Of a stretch of 58,834 bases of DNA, positions 8,156 through 17,482 are shown in pieces (the stretch's first letter is position 1; every line of letters starts with the position of its first letter). Below the pieces are notes generated by a model, which made no database searches, was not told where the DNA came from, and saw only the letters and a program-made list of their open reading frames with translations. Source of the DNA: Methylibium sp. (GTDB lineage Bacteria > Pseudomonadota > Gammaproteobacteria > Burkholderiales > Burkholderiaceae_C); the NCBI RefSeq assembly GCF_013817345.1, contig NZ_JACDCW010000011.1:1-58834 (forward strand). The letters run 5' to 3'. Both the position numbers and the translations under genes were made by a program.

Positions 8156-11100
8156 GTGCCGCCCGCGCACATTGTGATGGCCGTCTCGAACCGACCCCGC
8201 TGGACCCGCAACGCTCTGCTCGTGGTGTGCGCGATTTTCATCTGCGCGCTGGCGGTGGCCGGCTGGCTGATTTTCGACGAAGCGACCACCTCGCGCCGAC
8301 AGGCCGGATGGCTGAGCGCGCAGGCGCCGGCGATCGGCTACACCGTGCAGCCCGGCGCGACTGCACAGCCCCGGTTCCCGACCACCGGGCCCTTTGACGA
8401 GCGTCTCGGCTACCGGCGCGTGCCCGAGTTCGTGCAGCGCCTGTCGGCGCAGGGCTATGAGCTGACCGCGCAGGCGCGCATGTCACCGCGCATGGTCGAG
8501 TTCATCGACCGCGGGCTGCACGCGCCGTACCGCGAGACGGTGCAGGCCGGGCTCGACGTGCGCGATTGCCGGGGCGATGCGCTCGCGCTCGCACGCTACC
8601 CGCAGCGCGTGTTCGACGGCTTCGGCGCGGTGCCGGCGCTGCTCGTCGACGCACTCCTGTTCATCGAGGACCGGCACCTCCTGGACGCACAGCATCCGAT
8701 GAAGAACCCCGCCGTCGAGTGGGATCGCTTCGGCAAGGCCGTGGTCGGCCAAGGGCTGCGGCGCCTGACAGGCGCGCACACCGCTGGCGGCGGCAGCACG
8801 CTCGCGACGCAGATCGAGAAGTACCGCCATTCGGCCGAAGGCCGCACGGTGAGCGCCGAGCAGAAGGTGCGCCAGATGGCATCAGCATCGCTGCGCGCCT
8901 ATCTTGACGGCACCGAGACCCTGCCGCGCCGGCAGCAGATCGTCGTCGACTACCTGAACACGGTGCCGCTGTCCGCCAAGGCCGGGTTCGGTGAGGTCAA
9001 CGGCGTCGGTGACGGCCTGTGGGCGTGGTACGGGCGCGACTTCGATGAGGTGCGGCAAGCGCTCGGTGCGCCACGGGGCGCCCCCGCCCCATCGACTGCG
9101 CAGGCACTGGCCTTCAAGCAGGCGCTGTCGCTCATGGTCGCGCAGCGCCGACCGTCGCACTACCTGGCCGAGGGTGAGCCGGAACTGCGCAAGCTCACCG
9201 ATGCCTACCTGCGCCTGCTCGCCGATGCGGGCGTCATCACCCCGTCACTGCGCGACGTCGCGCTGACGCAGCCGTTGCGACTGCAGCGCGGTCTGCCGGG
9301 GTCGGACGCGCAATCGTTCGTCGACCGCAAGGCCGGCACGCTCGTGCGCGCGCGGCTGCAGACGCTGCTCGGCGTGTCGCGCGCCTACGACCTCGACCGG
9401 CTGCACCTGGCGGTGCGCAGCCCGCTCGACGGCCGCGTGCAGCACACGGCAACCGAGCTGCTGCGGGGCCTCGCCGACCCGAAGGCCGCGCAGGCCGCCG
9501 GCCTGTACGGTTTCCGCCTGCTCGATCCGGGGCAAGACCCGTCGAAGCTGCGCATCAGCTTCACGCTGTACGAGCGAGGCGAGACCGGCAATCTGCTGCG
9601 CGTGCAGACCGACAACTTCGATCAGCCGTTCGACCTCAACGACGGCGCGCGACTCGACCTCGGATCGACCTCCAAGCTGCGCACGCTGACGACCTACCTC
9701 GAGATGGTGGCCGAGCTGCACCATCGCTGGTCCGAATTGTCGAAGGATGGCCTCGCCGCACTGACGATTCCGTCGCAGGACACGATCGGCCGCTGGGCGC
9801 GCGAGCAGTTGCTGCGCGACGAGGAGCGCAGCCTGCGCCATCTGCTCGACCAGGCGATGGACCGCGTCTACTCGGCCAGCCCCGCCGAAGGCTTCCACAC
9901 CGGCGGCGGGCTGCACCATTTCGGCAACTTCGACAAGGTCGACGACAGCCGCAACATGACGTTGCGCGAGGCGCTGACCCGCTCGGTCAACCTGCCTTTC
10001 ATCCGGCTGATGCGCGACCTGGTCCATCACGTCACCGCGCGCGGCGACGGCGCGCACACGGTGCTGATCGACGACCCGAACGACCCCCGGCGGCGCGAGT
10101 TCCTGGCCCGTTTCGCCGACAAGGAAGGGCGCGAGTTCCTCGGCCGCTTCCACCGCCAATACGCTGGCAAGTCGCCGGCCGAGATCGAGACGCTGCTGCA
10201 GCGCAATGCGCGCGGCACGCCCTCGGGCCTGGCCGCCGCGCTGTACGGCATGGAGCCGACGGCCGACACCGCCCGCTTGCGCGCGTTCATCGCCGGCCGG
10301 CTGACGAACAGCGCGCCGAGCGATGCGGCGCTGGAGACGCTGGCGGCCAGGCATGGGCCGGACCGCTGGTCGCTCGCCGACCGCGCCTACCTCGCAGGCG
10401 TGCACCCGCTGGAGCTATGGGTGGCAGCGCAGCTGCGCGCGCATCCGCAGGCCGGATGGTCCGAGGTGGTCGCGGCGAGCGCCGACGCGCGCCAGGCCTC
10501 GTACGAATGGCTGTTCAAGACGCGCCACAAGTCGGCGCAGGACAGCCGCATCCGCAACCTGGTCGAGCTCGACGCGTTCACCGAGATCCACGCCGCGTGG
10601 CGCCGCCTCGGTTACCCCTTCGATGCACTGACCCCGTCTTACGCGAGCGCGCTCGGAGCCTCGGGCGACCGCCCGGCGGCACTCGCCGAGCTGATGGGCA
10701 TCATCGTCAACGGCGGCCTGCGCCTGCCGGTGACGCGTGTCGAGTCGCTGCGCTTCGCCCGCGGCACGCCGTACGAGACCCAGTTGGCGCGCCGGCCGGC
10801 CGAGGCCGAGCGCGTGATGCCGGCCGAGGTGGCCGACGTGCTGCGCACGGCGCTTATCGGCGTCGTCGAGGACGGCACCGCCAAGCGGCTTAAGGGCGCC
10901 CTCGTTCGCCCCGACGGCACGCCGGTGACGATCGGCGGCAAGACCGGCACCGGTGACCAGCGCTTCGACGTCCACGGCCGCGGCGGCGTGCTGATCTCGT
11001 CGCGCGTCGTCAACCGCACCGCCACGCTCGTGTTCCTGATCGGCGAGCGCCACTTCGGCACGCTGATGGCCTACGTGCCGGAGCCGCACGCGGCCGCGTA

Positions 11101-11239
11101 CAACTTCACCAGCGCGCTGCCGTCTCAGCTGCTGAAGGCCCTGCTGCCCGCGCTGCAGCCGCTGATCGACGGCACCGGCTGCCCCGCCGGCGTCGAGCCC
11201 GCGGCCTTCGCGGCCGCGGTGCTCTCCGTCCCGCGCTGA
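8156..11239 (+). CDS. Bifunctional transglycosylase/transpeptidase (class A PBP-like), long form
   Basis: A protein of about 1,027 residues that polymerises and cross-links peptidoglycan in the periplasm. One membrane anchor lies at residues 19-40. The GT51 domain has the catalytic FIEDRHL (Glu171) and GGGSTLATQ (211-219). The penicillin-binding domain has S504-T-S-K507, S610-V-N612 and the KTG box at K929. The distance from SVN to KTG, about 319 residues, is much longer than usual, so an extra segment is inserted. The start could be GTG 8156 or ATG 8177; neither has a good ribosome site. An IS91 remnant lies just upstream and may have altered the original leader. Confidence 0.88.
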   Translation: MPPAHIVMAVSNRPRWTRNALLVVCAIFICALAVAGWLIFDEATTSRRQAGWLSAQAPAIGYTVQPGATAQPRFPTTGPFDERLGYRRVPEFVQRLSAQGYELTAQARMSPRMVEFIDRGLHAPYRETVQAGLDVRDCRGDALALARYPQRVFDGFGAVPALLVDALLFIEDRHLLDAQHPMKNPAVEWDRFGKAVVGQGLRRLTGAHTAGGGSTLATQIEKYRHSAEGRTVSAEQKVRQMASASLRAYLDGTETLPRRQQIVVDYLNTVPLSAKAGFGEVNGVGDGLWAWYGRDFDEVRQALGAPRGAPAPSTAQALAFKQALSLMVAQRRPSHYLAEGEPELRKLTDAYLRLLADAGVITPSLRDVALTQPLRLQRGLPGSDAQSFVDRKAGTLVRARLQTLLGVSRAYDLDRLHLAVRSPLDGRVQHTATELLRGLADPKAAQAAGLYGFRLLDPGQDPSKLRISFTLYERGETGNLLRVQTDNFDQPFDLNDGARLDLGSTSKLRTLTTYLEMVAELHHRWSELSKDGLAALTIPSQDTIGRWAREQLLRDEERSLRHLLDQAMDRVYSASPAEGFHTGGGLHHFGNFDKVDDSRNMTLREALTRSVNLPFIRLMRDLVHHVTARGDGAHTVLIDDPNDPRRREFLARFADKEGREFLGRFHRQYAGKSPAEIETLLQRNARGTPSGLAAALYGMEPTADTARLRAFIAGRLTNSAPSDAALETLAARHGPDRWSLADRAYLAGVHPLELWVAAQLRAHPQAGWSEVVAASADARQASYEWLFKTRHKSAQDSRIRNLVELDAFTEIHAAWRRLGYPFDALTPSYASALGASGDRPAALAELMGIIVNGGLRLPVTRVESLRFARGTPYETQLARRPAEAERVMPAEVADVLRTALIGVVEDGTAKRLKGALVRPDGTPVTIGGKTGTGDQRFDVHGRGGVLISSRVVNRTATLVFLIGERHFGTLMAYVPEPHAAAYNFTSALPSQLLKALLPALQPLIDGTGCPAGVEPAAFAAAVLSVPR

Positions 11240-11390
11240 CGCTCGCGGCGCCGCGAACGTCGCCGCCCGCGCTGGCCGGACGCCCCCGCGCTCCTTGCGC
11301 GATCGGCGACTGGTTTTCGAGACGATGAACTCAACATCTCACCCATGGCGGTCGTCGACGCATTGGATGGCAGCGTCGGAAACTAGTCTT

Positions 11391-11840
11391 TCACACCGGC
11401 GCGGCCGCCGTCGGCTGCGGCGGCGCCGCAGGCACCAGCCCGTAGCGCGACATCACGTCCATCAGCTTGGCCCGGTCCGGCGGGCCGCCGGCATTGGTCA
11501 CCGCGGTTACGTCGAGGAAATACTGTGCACCGATGTCCGGCGTCATGACGATCAGCGCGCGCGCCGTCGTCGTGCCGGTGTTTCGAAAGCTGTGCACCGA
11601 ACCGCGCGGCGACGACATGCACTGGCCGGCGGTCAGTTCCCGCGTCACACCGTCGACCGAATAGCCGAGCGTGCCTTCAAGTCCGTAGATGAACTCGTCG
11701 TTGCGTTTGTGGCTGTGCGGCGGCGGCACTGTGGCGCCCGGCGCCACCGTCAGCTCGAACGCGCCCAGCCCATCGGTCTTCGAACCATCGACCAGGTAGC
11801 GGATCTGCAATTCACCCAGCTTGATGACGTCTTCGCTCAT
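11391..11840 (-). CDS. Cupin-domain protein
   Basis: A 149-residue single-domain cupin. The metal-binding first motif is visible as PPPHSHKRNDEFIYGLEG, with the second motif around SSPRGSVHSFRNTG. The Ala/Pro-rich C-terminus is unstructured. ATG 11840 is preferred over the longer frame because AGGAGC lies just before it. It is divergent from a LysR gene across a 93-base interval with two inverted repeats and is likely controlled by that regulator. The enzymatic or binding activity cannot be deduced. Confidence 0.85.
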   Translation of the reverse strand: MSEDVIKLGELQIRYLVDGSKTDGLGAFELTVAPGATVPPPHSHKRNDEFIYGLEGTLGYSVDGVTRELTAGQCMSSPRGSVHSFRNTGTTTARALIVMTPDIGAQYFLDVTAVTNAGGPPDRAKLMDVMSRYGLVPAAPPQPTAAAPV

Positions 11841-11882
11841 GCCTTGCTCCTGAAGCTCCACGATGCGTCAGAATCTAGTTCG

Positions 11883-11899
11883 TTGCACGTTCGGTGTAA
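11883..11899. promoter_or_regulatory. Inverted repeat, candidate LysR operator 1
   Basis: TTGCAC and GTGTAA flank a 5-base centre, nearly perfect dyad symmetry with a T-N11-A core as in LysR boxes. It lies between the divergent cupin and lysR starts. The role is inferred from position and shape. Confidence 0.45.
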
Positions 11900-11910
11900 A
11901 TACGACTTTC

Positions 11911-11927
11911 AGCAACTCATTGTTGCT
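11911..11927. promoter_or_regulatory. Inverted repeat, candidate LysR operator 2
   Basis: AGCAAC and GTTGCT form perfect 6-base arms around TCATT. The repeat ends 6 bases before the GTG chosen as the lysR start, so it is well placed for autorepression and control of the cupin gene. Confidence 0.45.
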
Positions 11928-11933
11928 TCAATA

Positions 11934-12854
11934 GTGCAATTAAGGGAACGTCTGGCCGCGATGTCCGTGTTTGCACAGGTGGTGCAGGCGAAGAGCTTTT
12001 CCGCGGCCGCGACGCAACTCGGTCTGTCGAAGTCCGTGGTCAGCCGCCAGATCAGCGCGCTGGAGCAGTCCCTGGGCCTGAAGCTGCTGAACCGCAGCAC
12101 ACGCAAGCTGAGCCTGACCGAAGGCGGTGCAATCTTCTACGAGCACTGCGCGCGTGTCGTGCACGAAGCTACGTATGCCGAGCAGCGGGTGAAGCAGACG
12201 CAGTCCGAACTGGCCGGGCTGGTGCGCGTGACCTGCGTGCAGGCCTTCGCGCTGCGCCACCTGATGCCGGCGCTAGGCGAGTTCCAGTCCAGGCACCCAG
12301 AGATCCAGATTAAGCTTTCGTGCAGCAACCACAGGATCGACCTGGGCGAGGAACGCTTCGACATCGGCATTCGCATGTCGGACGACCCCGACCCGAATCT
12401 GGTGGCACGCAAGCTGGCGGTAAACCGCAAGCTGATGTGCGCCGCGCCCGCCTACTTGGCACGGCGCGGCACGCCGCGCGGAGTGGCCGACCTGGCCGGC
12501 CACGATGCGGTGGTGTTTCCGCCTCTGGCGCCGAAAGGGGTCTGGACCCTGCGGCACGACGGGCGCGACCACACCGTGCATTTCACCGCACGTCTCGAGA
12601 CCGACGACATGGATGCCACCCAGGCCGCGCTGGTCGCCGGGCTGGGCCTAGGACCGCTGCCGGTGTATGTCGCGGCGGACGACATCCGGCACGGCCGCTT
12701 GGTGCCGCTGCTGCGCGAGTTCGAGGTCGTACCCCAGTTCGGCATCTACCTGGTGCACCAGCCCAACCGCACGATGCCGACGCGCGTGCGCGCGCTCATC
12801 AACTTCCTGGTGCAGCGCTTTGAGCCCACGCCGCCGTGGGAGATCGGTTGGTAG
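11934..12854 (+). CDS. LysR-family transcriptional regulator
   Basis: A 306-residue regulator. The winged helix is MSVFAQVVQAKSFSAAATQL, with the recognition helix SKSVVSRQISALEQSLG, followed by a substrate-binding domain opening at LVRVTCVQAFALRHLMPAL. Length and layout are typical. GTG 11934 gives the family N-terminus LRERLAAMSVF; ATG 11961 would shorten the first helix. It is divergent from the cupin gene and has inverted repeats in the shared promoter region, so it probably regulates that gene and itself. The inducer is unknown. Confidence 0.88.
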   Translation: MQLRERLAAMSVFAQVVQAKSFSAAATQLGLSKSVVSRQISALEQSLGLKLLNRSTRKLSLTEGGAIFYEHCARVVHEATYAEQRVKQTQSELAGLVRVTCVQAFALRHLMPALGEFQSRHPEIQIKLSCSNHRIDLGEERFDIGIRMSDDPDPNLVARKLAVNRKLMCAAPAYLARRGTPRGVADLAGHDAVVFPPLAPKGVWTLRHDGRDHTVHFTARLETDDMDATQAALVAGLGLGPLPVYVAADDIRHGRLVPLLREFEVVPQFGIYLVHQPNRTMPTRVRALINFLVQRFEPTPPWEIGW

Positions 12855-13396
12855 CGCCAGGGGCCGCCAGCGGAGCCGGTCGATCTACACAGACAAGCAA
12901 CGGATCTATTGCAAAGCTCGCGCCGAAATTTATTGAACCCAGCGAGACCAGCCTCGCCGCTCTTTGACGGACACCAAAGACTTGCCCTACTCGCTTGGAG
13001 TGGGCATGCCCCCACACCGGACTGCGTTTGATTTTGCTGGGTGACTTCGGGTCCGCAGATTGAGCGGCGTGAAAGCGGCCGCTCGTGGCCGACTGGAAGT
13101 GGCCGCGAGTGTGAGTACGTGAGCGTCGCCGGTAAGCCGCCCTTCGACTTGAGGGTCCAGCCCGCCGGGTATGGCAGAACGCGGCGCTGATCGGGAAAAG
13201 CGCTGCGGCGTGGACCCTCAGCTGTATCGCCGCCTGCGCGAACGCGCATCACGGACCTCAGGGTCGGGCCTGGGATCTCACCGTAGGCCAACGCCGCGCC
13301 TTTTGCGCTCCCTGTGGCGATTGACCGGGCCTCTTCAAGCTCCGAAGGATAGGCGTTATGCCATGGAGCAGCAGCAGGCGCTGAAGAGCCAGGGTC
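12855..13396. other. Intergenic 540 bases, nothing recognised
   Basis: Open frames on both strands have no family match, ribosome site or plausible composition. The text has the look of decayed or repetitive intergenic DNA between a LysR gene and a convergent aldo-keto reductase gene. Confidence 0.5.
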
Positions 13397-14230
13397 CTAG
13401 ATCATCTCGAGTGAAACGGGGCCGGTTGGGGCCGCGAACAGGGCATTCAGTTCGCCCAACTGTTGAGGCGTCAGCGGTCGCGAGAGTGCCCTTGCGTTCT
13501 CCTCCAACCGCTCCCTGCTGCCGGTCTTGGGTATCGCCACCACGCCGTCCTGCGCAAGCAGCCAGGCGAGCGCGACCTGAGCCGGTGTCATGCCTTGCTG
13601 CCTCGCATACTTCACGAGCCGTGGCGCTTTCAACAACCCGCCCTGCTCGAACGGTGAATAGGCCATCACTGGGATGTGGCGTTGGCGCAGCCAGGGCAGT
13701 AGGTCCCATTCGATGCCTCGCCGTGTCAGGTTGTAAAGGAGCTGGTTCGTCTGCACCCCGGCTCCTCCATGCACCGCCTCCAGCGCCACCATCTGGCGCA
13801 GGTCCAGGTTGCTCACACCCCAGTAGCGGATCTTGCCGCTTTGCTGCAACCGTTCGAAGGCCTCCACCGACTCCCCGAGTGGAACGCTGCCTGACCAGTG
13901 CAGCAGGTACAGGTCGATCACTTCGATACCCAGGCGCCGCCGACTGTTGTCGCAAGCAGTCGGCATGGCGTGACGAGAGGCGTTGTGGGGGTAGACCTTG
14001 GTGACGATGAAGACCTCCCCGCGTCTGCCCGCGATGGCTTCGCCGACCAGCGATTCCGATCGGCCATCCCCATACATCTCCGCGGTATCGATCAGGGTCA
14101 GTCCGAGGTCAATGCCATGACGCAGGGCGGCCATCTCGCCCTTGCGGCGGCGATTGTCTTCGCCGATTCGCCAAGTGCCCTGCCCGAGTGCGGACAGGGT
14201 CTCGCCGCAGGGCAAGGCAATGCGCTTCAT
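13397..14230 (-). CDS. Aldo/keto reductase
   Basis: A 277-residue NADPH-dependent oxidoreductase of the AKR superfamily, which reduces aldehydes or ketones in the cytoplasm. The catalytic tetrad is complete: D48 and Y53 in IDTAEMYGDG, K78 in FIVTKVYP and H111 in LYLLHWSG. The cofactor end is AIPKTGSRERLEENARAL. Length is normal for the bacterial YeaE-like group. Its neighbours are unrelated, so no pathway is suggested. The substrate is unknown. Confidence 0.92.
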   Translation of the reverse strand: MKRIALPCGETLSALGQGTWRIGEDNRRRKGEMAALRHGIDLGLTLIDTAEMYGDGRSESLVGEAIAGRRGEVFIVTKVYPHNASRHAMPTACDNSRRRLGIEVIDLYLLHWSGSVPLGESVEAFERLQQSGKIRYWGVSNLDLRQMVALEAVHGGAGVQTNQLLYNLTRRGIEWDLLPWLRQRHIPVMAYSPFEQGGLLKAPRLVKYARQQGMTPAQVALAWLLAQDGVVAIPKTGSRERLEENARALSRPLTPQQLGELNALFAAPTGPVSLEMI

Positions 14231-14456
14231 CTAAAGCCTCCGGCGCAGAAGTCAGGTGCGGTGGAACCGTTCATGCGGTTTGCGATCATCAGATAAAACA
14301 CGATCACCATCGAGACAAAGGCCGGCACGCCGAGTGCCCCAGGATCTTGACCATGCGACCCTACTGCGCCGGCAGTGGCGCCGCCTGCTTTCGTTGATCA
14401 ATTTCAAACGTCGTATCAGTCTGCAAGGGCCATCGCGTTGCGCTGTCGATCGCCCG

Positions 14457-15245
14457 TCAAGCAGTTGGAGTCGCTTCAAGCGTGACGTCGCTCTGCTCCA
14501 TCGCGCCCTGGCGACCCACTACCTCGTGCAAGCGCTGATGAGCTGCTCCTTCCCAGGCAATGGGCAGCTGGTTCTTCGCCTGAACGTAGTGGTGCGTGAA
14601 GACGTTCAAGTACGCCTCCAACGTCTGCCCGGCGACCTGGTCGCCTGCGAGATTCAGGCACAGCGCGGCCACCTCGCTCGTGCAGAAATGGTCGCCGCAA
14701 CGTGACCGACGGAGCTTGTACTGAGACGTCCGGGCCGGCTCCAGACTGAGCACCGGCAGGTGGTCCAGATAAGGGCTTCGCCCGAACATCTTTCGGGCCT
14801 CCGACCACGTACCGTCCAGCAGAACAAACAGCGGACGTTTGGTCGCGCCCACAGGGCCTGCGGCGCGCGTCCGAACGGCGTGCACGACACGTTCCGGCGC
14901 CGCGTACTGGCCTGGAAACACAACGTAGAAGTCCCAGGTCGGATCGCTCAAAAGGGAGAGAAGTGCAGGATCGGGTTCGGTTCGAGACCAGCCGAAGGCG
15001 AAAGTGTCCTCGACCACATCCGCGATCAACCAGCCGGTGTTGGACGGCTTGAGCGGTTCGATGTCGGCCATCAGCAGGCATACCGCCGCGCGCGTGAACA
15101 TCGAAGTGCGCAAGACGCACATGCAGTGCGTCGGGACCAGCCGGCAGCCCGCGCAGCGCTCGCGCTTGAAGCCGCCACGAACCAAGAAGGGCTTGGTGGC
15201 GTTCGCCAGACGCGCGGCGCGCAGAAGAGAGACAGCGTGAGACAT
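14457..15245 (-). CDS. tapT: DTW-domain protein, probable tRNA-uridine aminocarboxypropyltransferase
   Basis: A 262-residue DTW-domain protein. The cysteine cluster CAGCRLVPTHCMC is at residues 31-45, and the family motif appears as LLDGTWSEARKMF. Escherichia coli TapT (YfiP) of this family makes acp3U at position 47 of tRNA using S-adenosylmethionine. Whether this protein acts on the same base is inferred from the family. It stands alone, with no obvious operon partner. The C-terminal 25 residues beyond the domain are variable. Confidence 0.8.
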   Translation of the reverse strand: MSHAVSLLRAARLANATKPFLVRGGFKRERCAGCRLVPTHCMCVLRTSMFTRAAVCLLMADIEPLKPSNTGWLIADVVEDTFAFGWSRTEPDPALLSLLSDPTWDFYVVFPGQYAAPERVVHAVRTRAAGPVGATKRPLFVLLDGTWSEARKMFGRSPYLDHLPVLSLEPARTSQYKLRRSRCGDHFCTSEVAALCLNLAGDQVAGQTLEAYLNVFTHHYVQAKNQLPIAWEGAAHQRLHEVVGRQGAMEQSDVTLEATPTA

Positions 15246-15874
15246 GCGGAGATTGTCAGAGCGATCGCATGGGCCTTGGACTGCACATCCGACGCGACGG
15301 GCCGGTACTGAGCCGGGTTATACGGATGGCAACTGCAAAGCGCGCCCCGCGTCGAGCGGACACCGTGACGCTATGGCTTTGACGGATTCGCAGCGATTGC
15401 TGTCGTTTCCGGCCAAGCCCTGAACTCACGGTCTCAGCCCCATTCCGGTCGTTCAGGCGCCAAGGAGATCTTGGCATCGACGACCGGTCTCAAGGTTCTG
15501 CAGACGGCGTTCGGCAACCCATTCTCTCCTCCAGAGCACGAAAGAGTCCTCGCAATCGGGGGGAGTTCACATAGCGCGAAATCGCAGCCCGTCAGAGGCG
15601 AGACGCACGGCGGCTCGACGCGAGGCGCAACTGCTCGGCCTCACGAAGCGGGGCGCGCCCAGTGTGAAGAACATCACCGCACGCGCTCGCAGTAGCCGGT
15701 CCGTCAATCGGGACCGACTCGGCTATCGCCTGGCATCGCATGCAGCAACACTGACTAAGTCCGATCTCGCAAGGCATTCATCCGCTGAAGGCACCGGACG
15801 AACGCCGTGAGTCGGTACGAGCACCGGTGCGCATGGTCATCGAAGTCCAACTCCACCGGGGTCTTCTTTTTTGC
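15246..15874. other. Intergenic about 630 bases, nothing recognised
   Basis: Several short open frames occur on both strands but none has a ribosome site with a convincing product. No RNA gene, repeat or terminator was identified. It may be decayed coding sequence next to the IS66-bearing locus. Confidence 0.45.
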
Positions 15875-16105
15875 TTACTGCCAGCAGCCGGCACGCAAGT
15901 CTTCGAGGAACTGACCGATCCAATCACCGCCGAAACTTGCGTCGTAACAGCATTGCATACCGTCGCGACTGACGGCCACGATGCGAGATGTGGAGTCGCC
16001 GGTCAGTAACTCCAAGGTGAACTTTTCACAGCCGCGAACTTCCGCGGCGCAAGCGTCATGAAAAGCCTTCACCTCTCGCTTGGTGAGCTTGTCGCCAGTT
16101 GCCAT
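15875..16105 (-). CDS. Small hypothetical protein (76 aa)
   Basis: A 76-residue protein starting MATGDKLTKREVKAFHDACAA and ending with a tryptophan-rich tail, GGDWIGQFLEDLRAGCWQ. A strong GAGGGAG ribosome site lies just before ATG 16105, and this decides the start against a longer frame to 16339. No known domain is recognised. Four cysteines are present. It is on the same strand as the IS66-interrupted hemerythrin-like gene, with about 290 bases between them, so co-transcription is possible but not shown. Confidence 0.55.
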   Translation of the reverse strand: MATGDKLTKREVKAFHDACAAEVRGCEKFTLELLTGDSTSRIVAVSRDGMQCCYDASFGGDWIGQFLEDLRAGCWQ

Positions 16106-16633
16106 TTCTCCCTCTATCGTCTTTGTGTCCCAAGCGGATCGAGCCGCATGTGGTGTCCAACGATACTGCCTGTCGTCTAGGCAAGATGTGAGGTGCTTCC
16201 CCCGTCTGTACAACCGCTCAAAAGAAGAAGCCCGTGCAATGACGAGCTTCGATGAACGACTTCGACAAATGTTTCTGAGTTGGCAGCCTGACCGCCAACC
16301 ACAAGCTTGTTCGATCCGGATCGTCGCTTCTGCGAGCACTGTTAGATCGACGACGATCGCAAAGCCCGTGGCGATGCGAGAAAACTGCTCGTCTAAATGG
16401 ATGGCATTCCTGCGTTCGGGAAACTTCCAAGCACCAGCTTGGCTTCCTCAAGCAGTGCTGCAGCCGGCTCGGATTCGTCAAAGTCGCGACGATCTTCGCC
16501 AAGCAACGAGCTCAAGTGAGCTTGCACTTCGGTCCCTAGCTGCATGCGCCGCTCTTCGTCGAGTGCAGCCCCGAGCCATGGGAAGTAAGCGTCTCGGGGC
16601 GACACCTTGAACAGCGGAGCGCTGAGGCTAATG

Positions 16634-16666
16634 ATCGTGTCCATCAAGAAGTTAGGTGGACACGAT
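16634..16666 (+). promoter_or_regulatory. Stem-loop overlapping the tnpA start codon
   Basis: ATCGTGTCCA at 16634-16643 and TGGACACGAT at 16657-16666 are perfect 10-base arms around a 13-base loop. The right arm includes AT of the tnpA ATG, and the loop and arm hold the likely ribosome site. In a transcript entering from outside, this hairpin would hide the start. This is the known logic of protection against read-through in other insertion sequences; here it is inferred. Confidence 0.5.
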
Positions 16667-17051
16667 GGCAGAGGAGAGGCCGGTAATGCGGCGACGGCAC
16701 AGTGCGCAGTTGAAGGCGCAGGTGCTTGCGGAATGCGCCGAGCCGGGGGCGTCGGTGGCGAAGGTGGCGATGTCGCACGCACTGAACGCGAACATCGTCC
16801 ATGGGTGGCGCAAGTTCGCACGCGAGCGCGATGGTCCCGCCGTGTTACCACCAAGCCCCGCGGCCTTGCCCGCCAGGTCAGCCGCGAGCATGCCGCAGTT
16901 CGTGCCGGTGTCGATGGCGCCGACACCGCCGCAGTCGGCGCCCGCCGACATCCGCATCGAGCTTCGTCGCGGCGCCACTTTGATGAAGATCACCTGGCCG
17001 ATCGCAGCGGCGGCGGACTGCGCGGCCTGGATGCGCGAGTTGCTGCGGTGA
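16665..17051 (+). CDS. tnpA: IS66 TnpA accessory protein
   Basis: A 128-residue IS66 OrfA-type protein with an N-terminal helix-turn-helix, RRRHSAQLKAQVLAECAEPG followed by SVAKVAMSHALNANIVHGWR. The Ala/Pro-rich linker and C-terminal IELRRGATLMKITWP segment are typical. It is required along with TnpB for IS66 transposition in studied members. The stop overlaps the tnpB GTG, indicating translational coupling. The start codon lies in a stem-loop. Confidence 0.93.
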   Translation: MAEERPVMRRRHSAQLKAQVLAECAEPGASVAKVAMSHALNANIVHGWRKFARERDGPAVLPPSPAALPARSAASMPQFVPVSMAPTPPQSAPADIRIELRRGATLMKITWPIAAAADCAAWMRELLR

Positions 17052-17389
17052 TCCGCATCGACTCACTGTGGCTCGCGGTTGAGCCCATGGACATGCGCGC
17101 AGGCGCCGAGCGGCTGCTGGCCAGCGTCGTGCAGGTCTTCGGCCGCGCGCAGGCGCACCATGGCTACCTGTTCTCAAACGCACGCACTACCCGCATCAAG
17201 CTGCTGGTGCACGACGGCTTCGGCGTGTGGTGCGCGGCCAGGCGCCTGAACGCAGGGCGCTTCGACTGGCCGCGCGAGGTGAGCGCCGGGACGGCGCCGA
17301 TGACCTTGACGCAGCAGCAATTCGACGCCCTGGTGCTGGGTCTGCCGTGGCAGCGGCTCGCGCAAATGCAGGTCATTACGCGGATGTAA
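17048..17389 (+). CDS. tnpB: IS66 TnpB accessory protein
   Basis: A 113-residue IS66 Orf2-like protein. The family core is visible as VEPMDMRAGAERLLASV, then KLLVHDGFGVWCAARRLNAG and LTQQQFDALVLGLPW. GTG 17048 overlaps the tnpA stop by four bases and fits the family N-terminus (IRIDSLWLAVEPMDMR). Its molecular role is unknown, although it is needed for transposition in characterised IS66 elements. Confidence 0.93.
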   Translation: MIRIDSLWLAVEPMDMRAGAERLLASVVQVFGRAQAHHGYLFSNARTTRIKLLVHDGFGVWCAARRLNAGRFDWPREVSAGTAPMTLTQQQFDALVLGLPWQRLAQMQVITRM

Positions 17390-17482
17390 TTGCCCTGCGC
17401 TCAGTCGACGGTGCCAGACCTGTGCAAGGCAATTGGCGCATGTCCGAATGGCTCGGTCCGGACTGCGTCAACACAATGGCGC

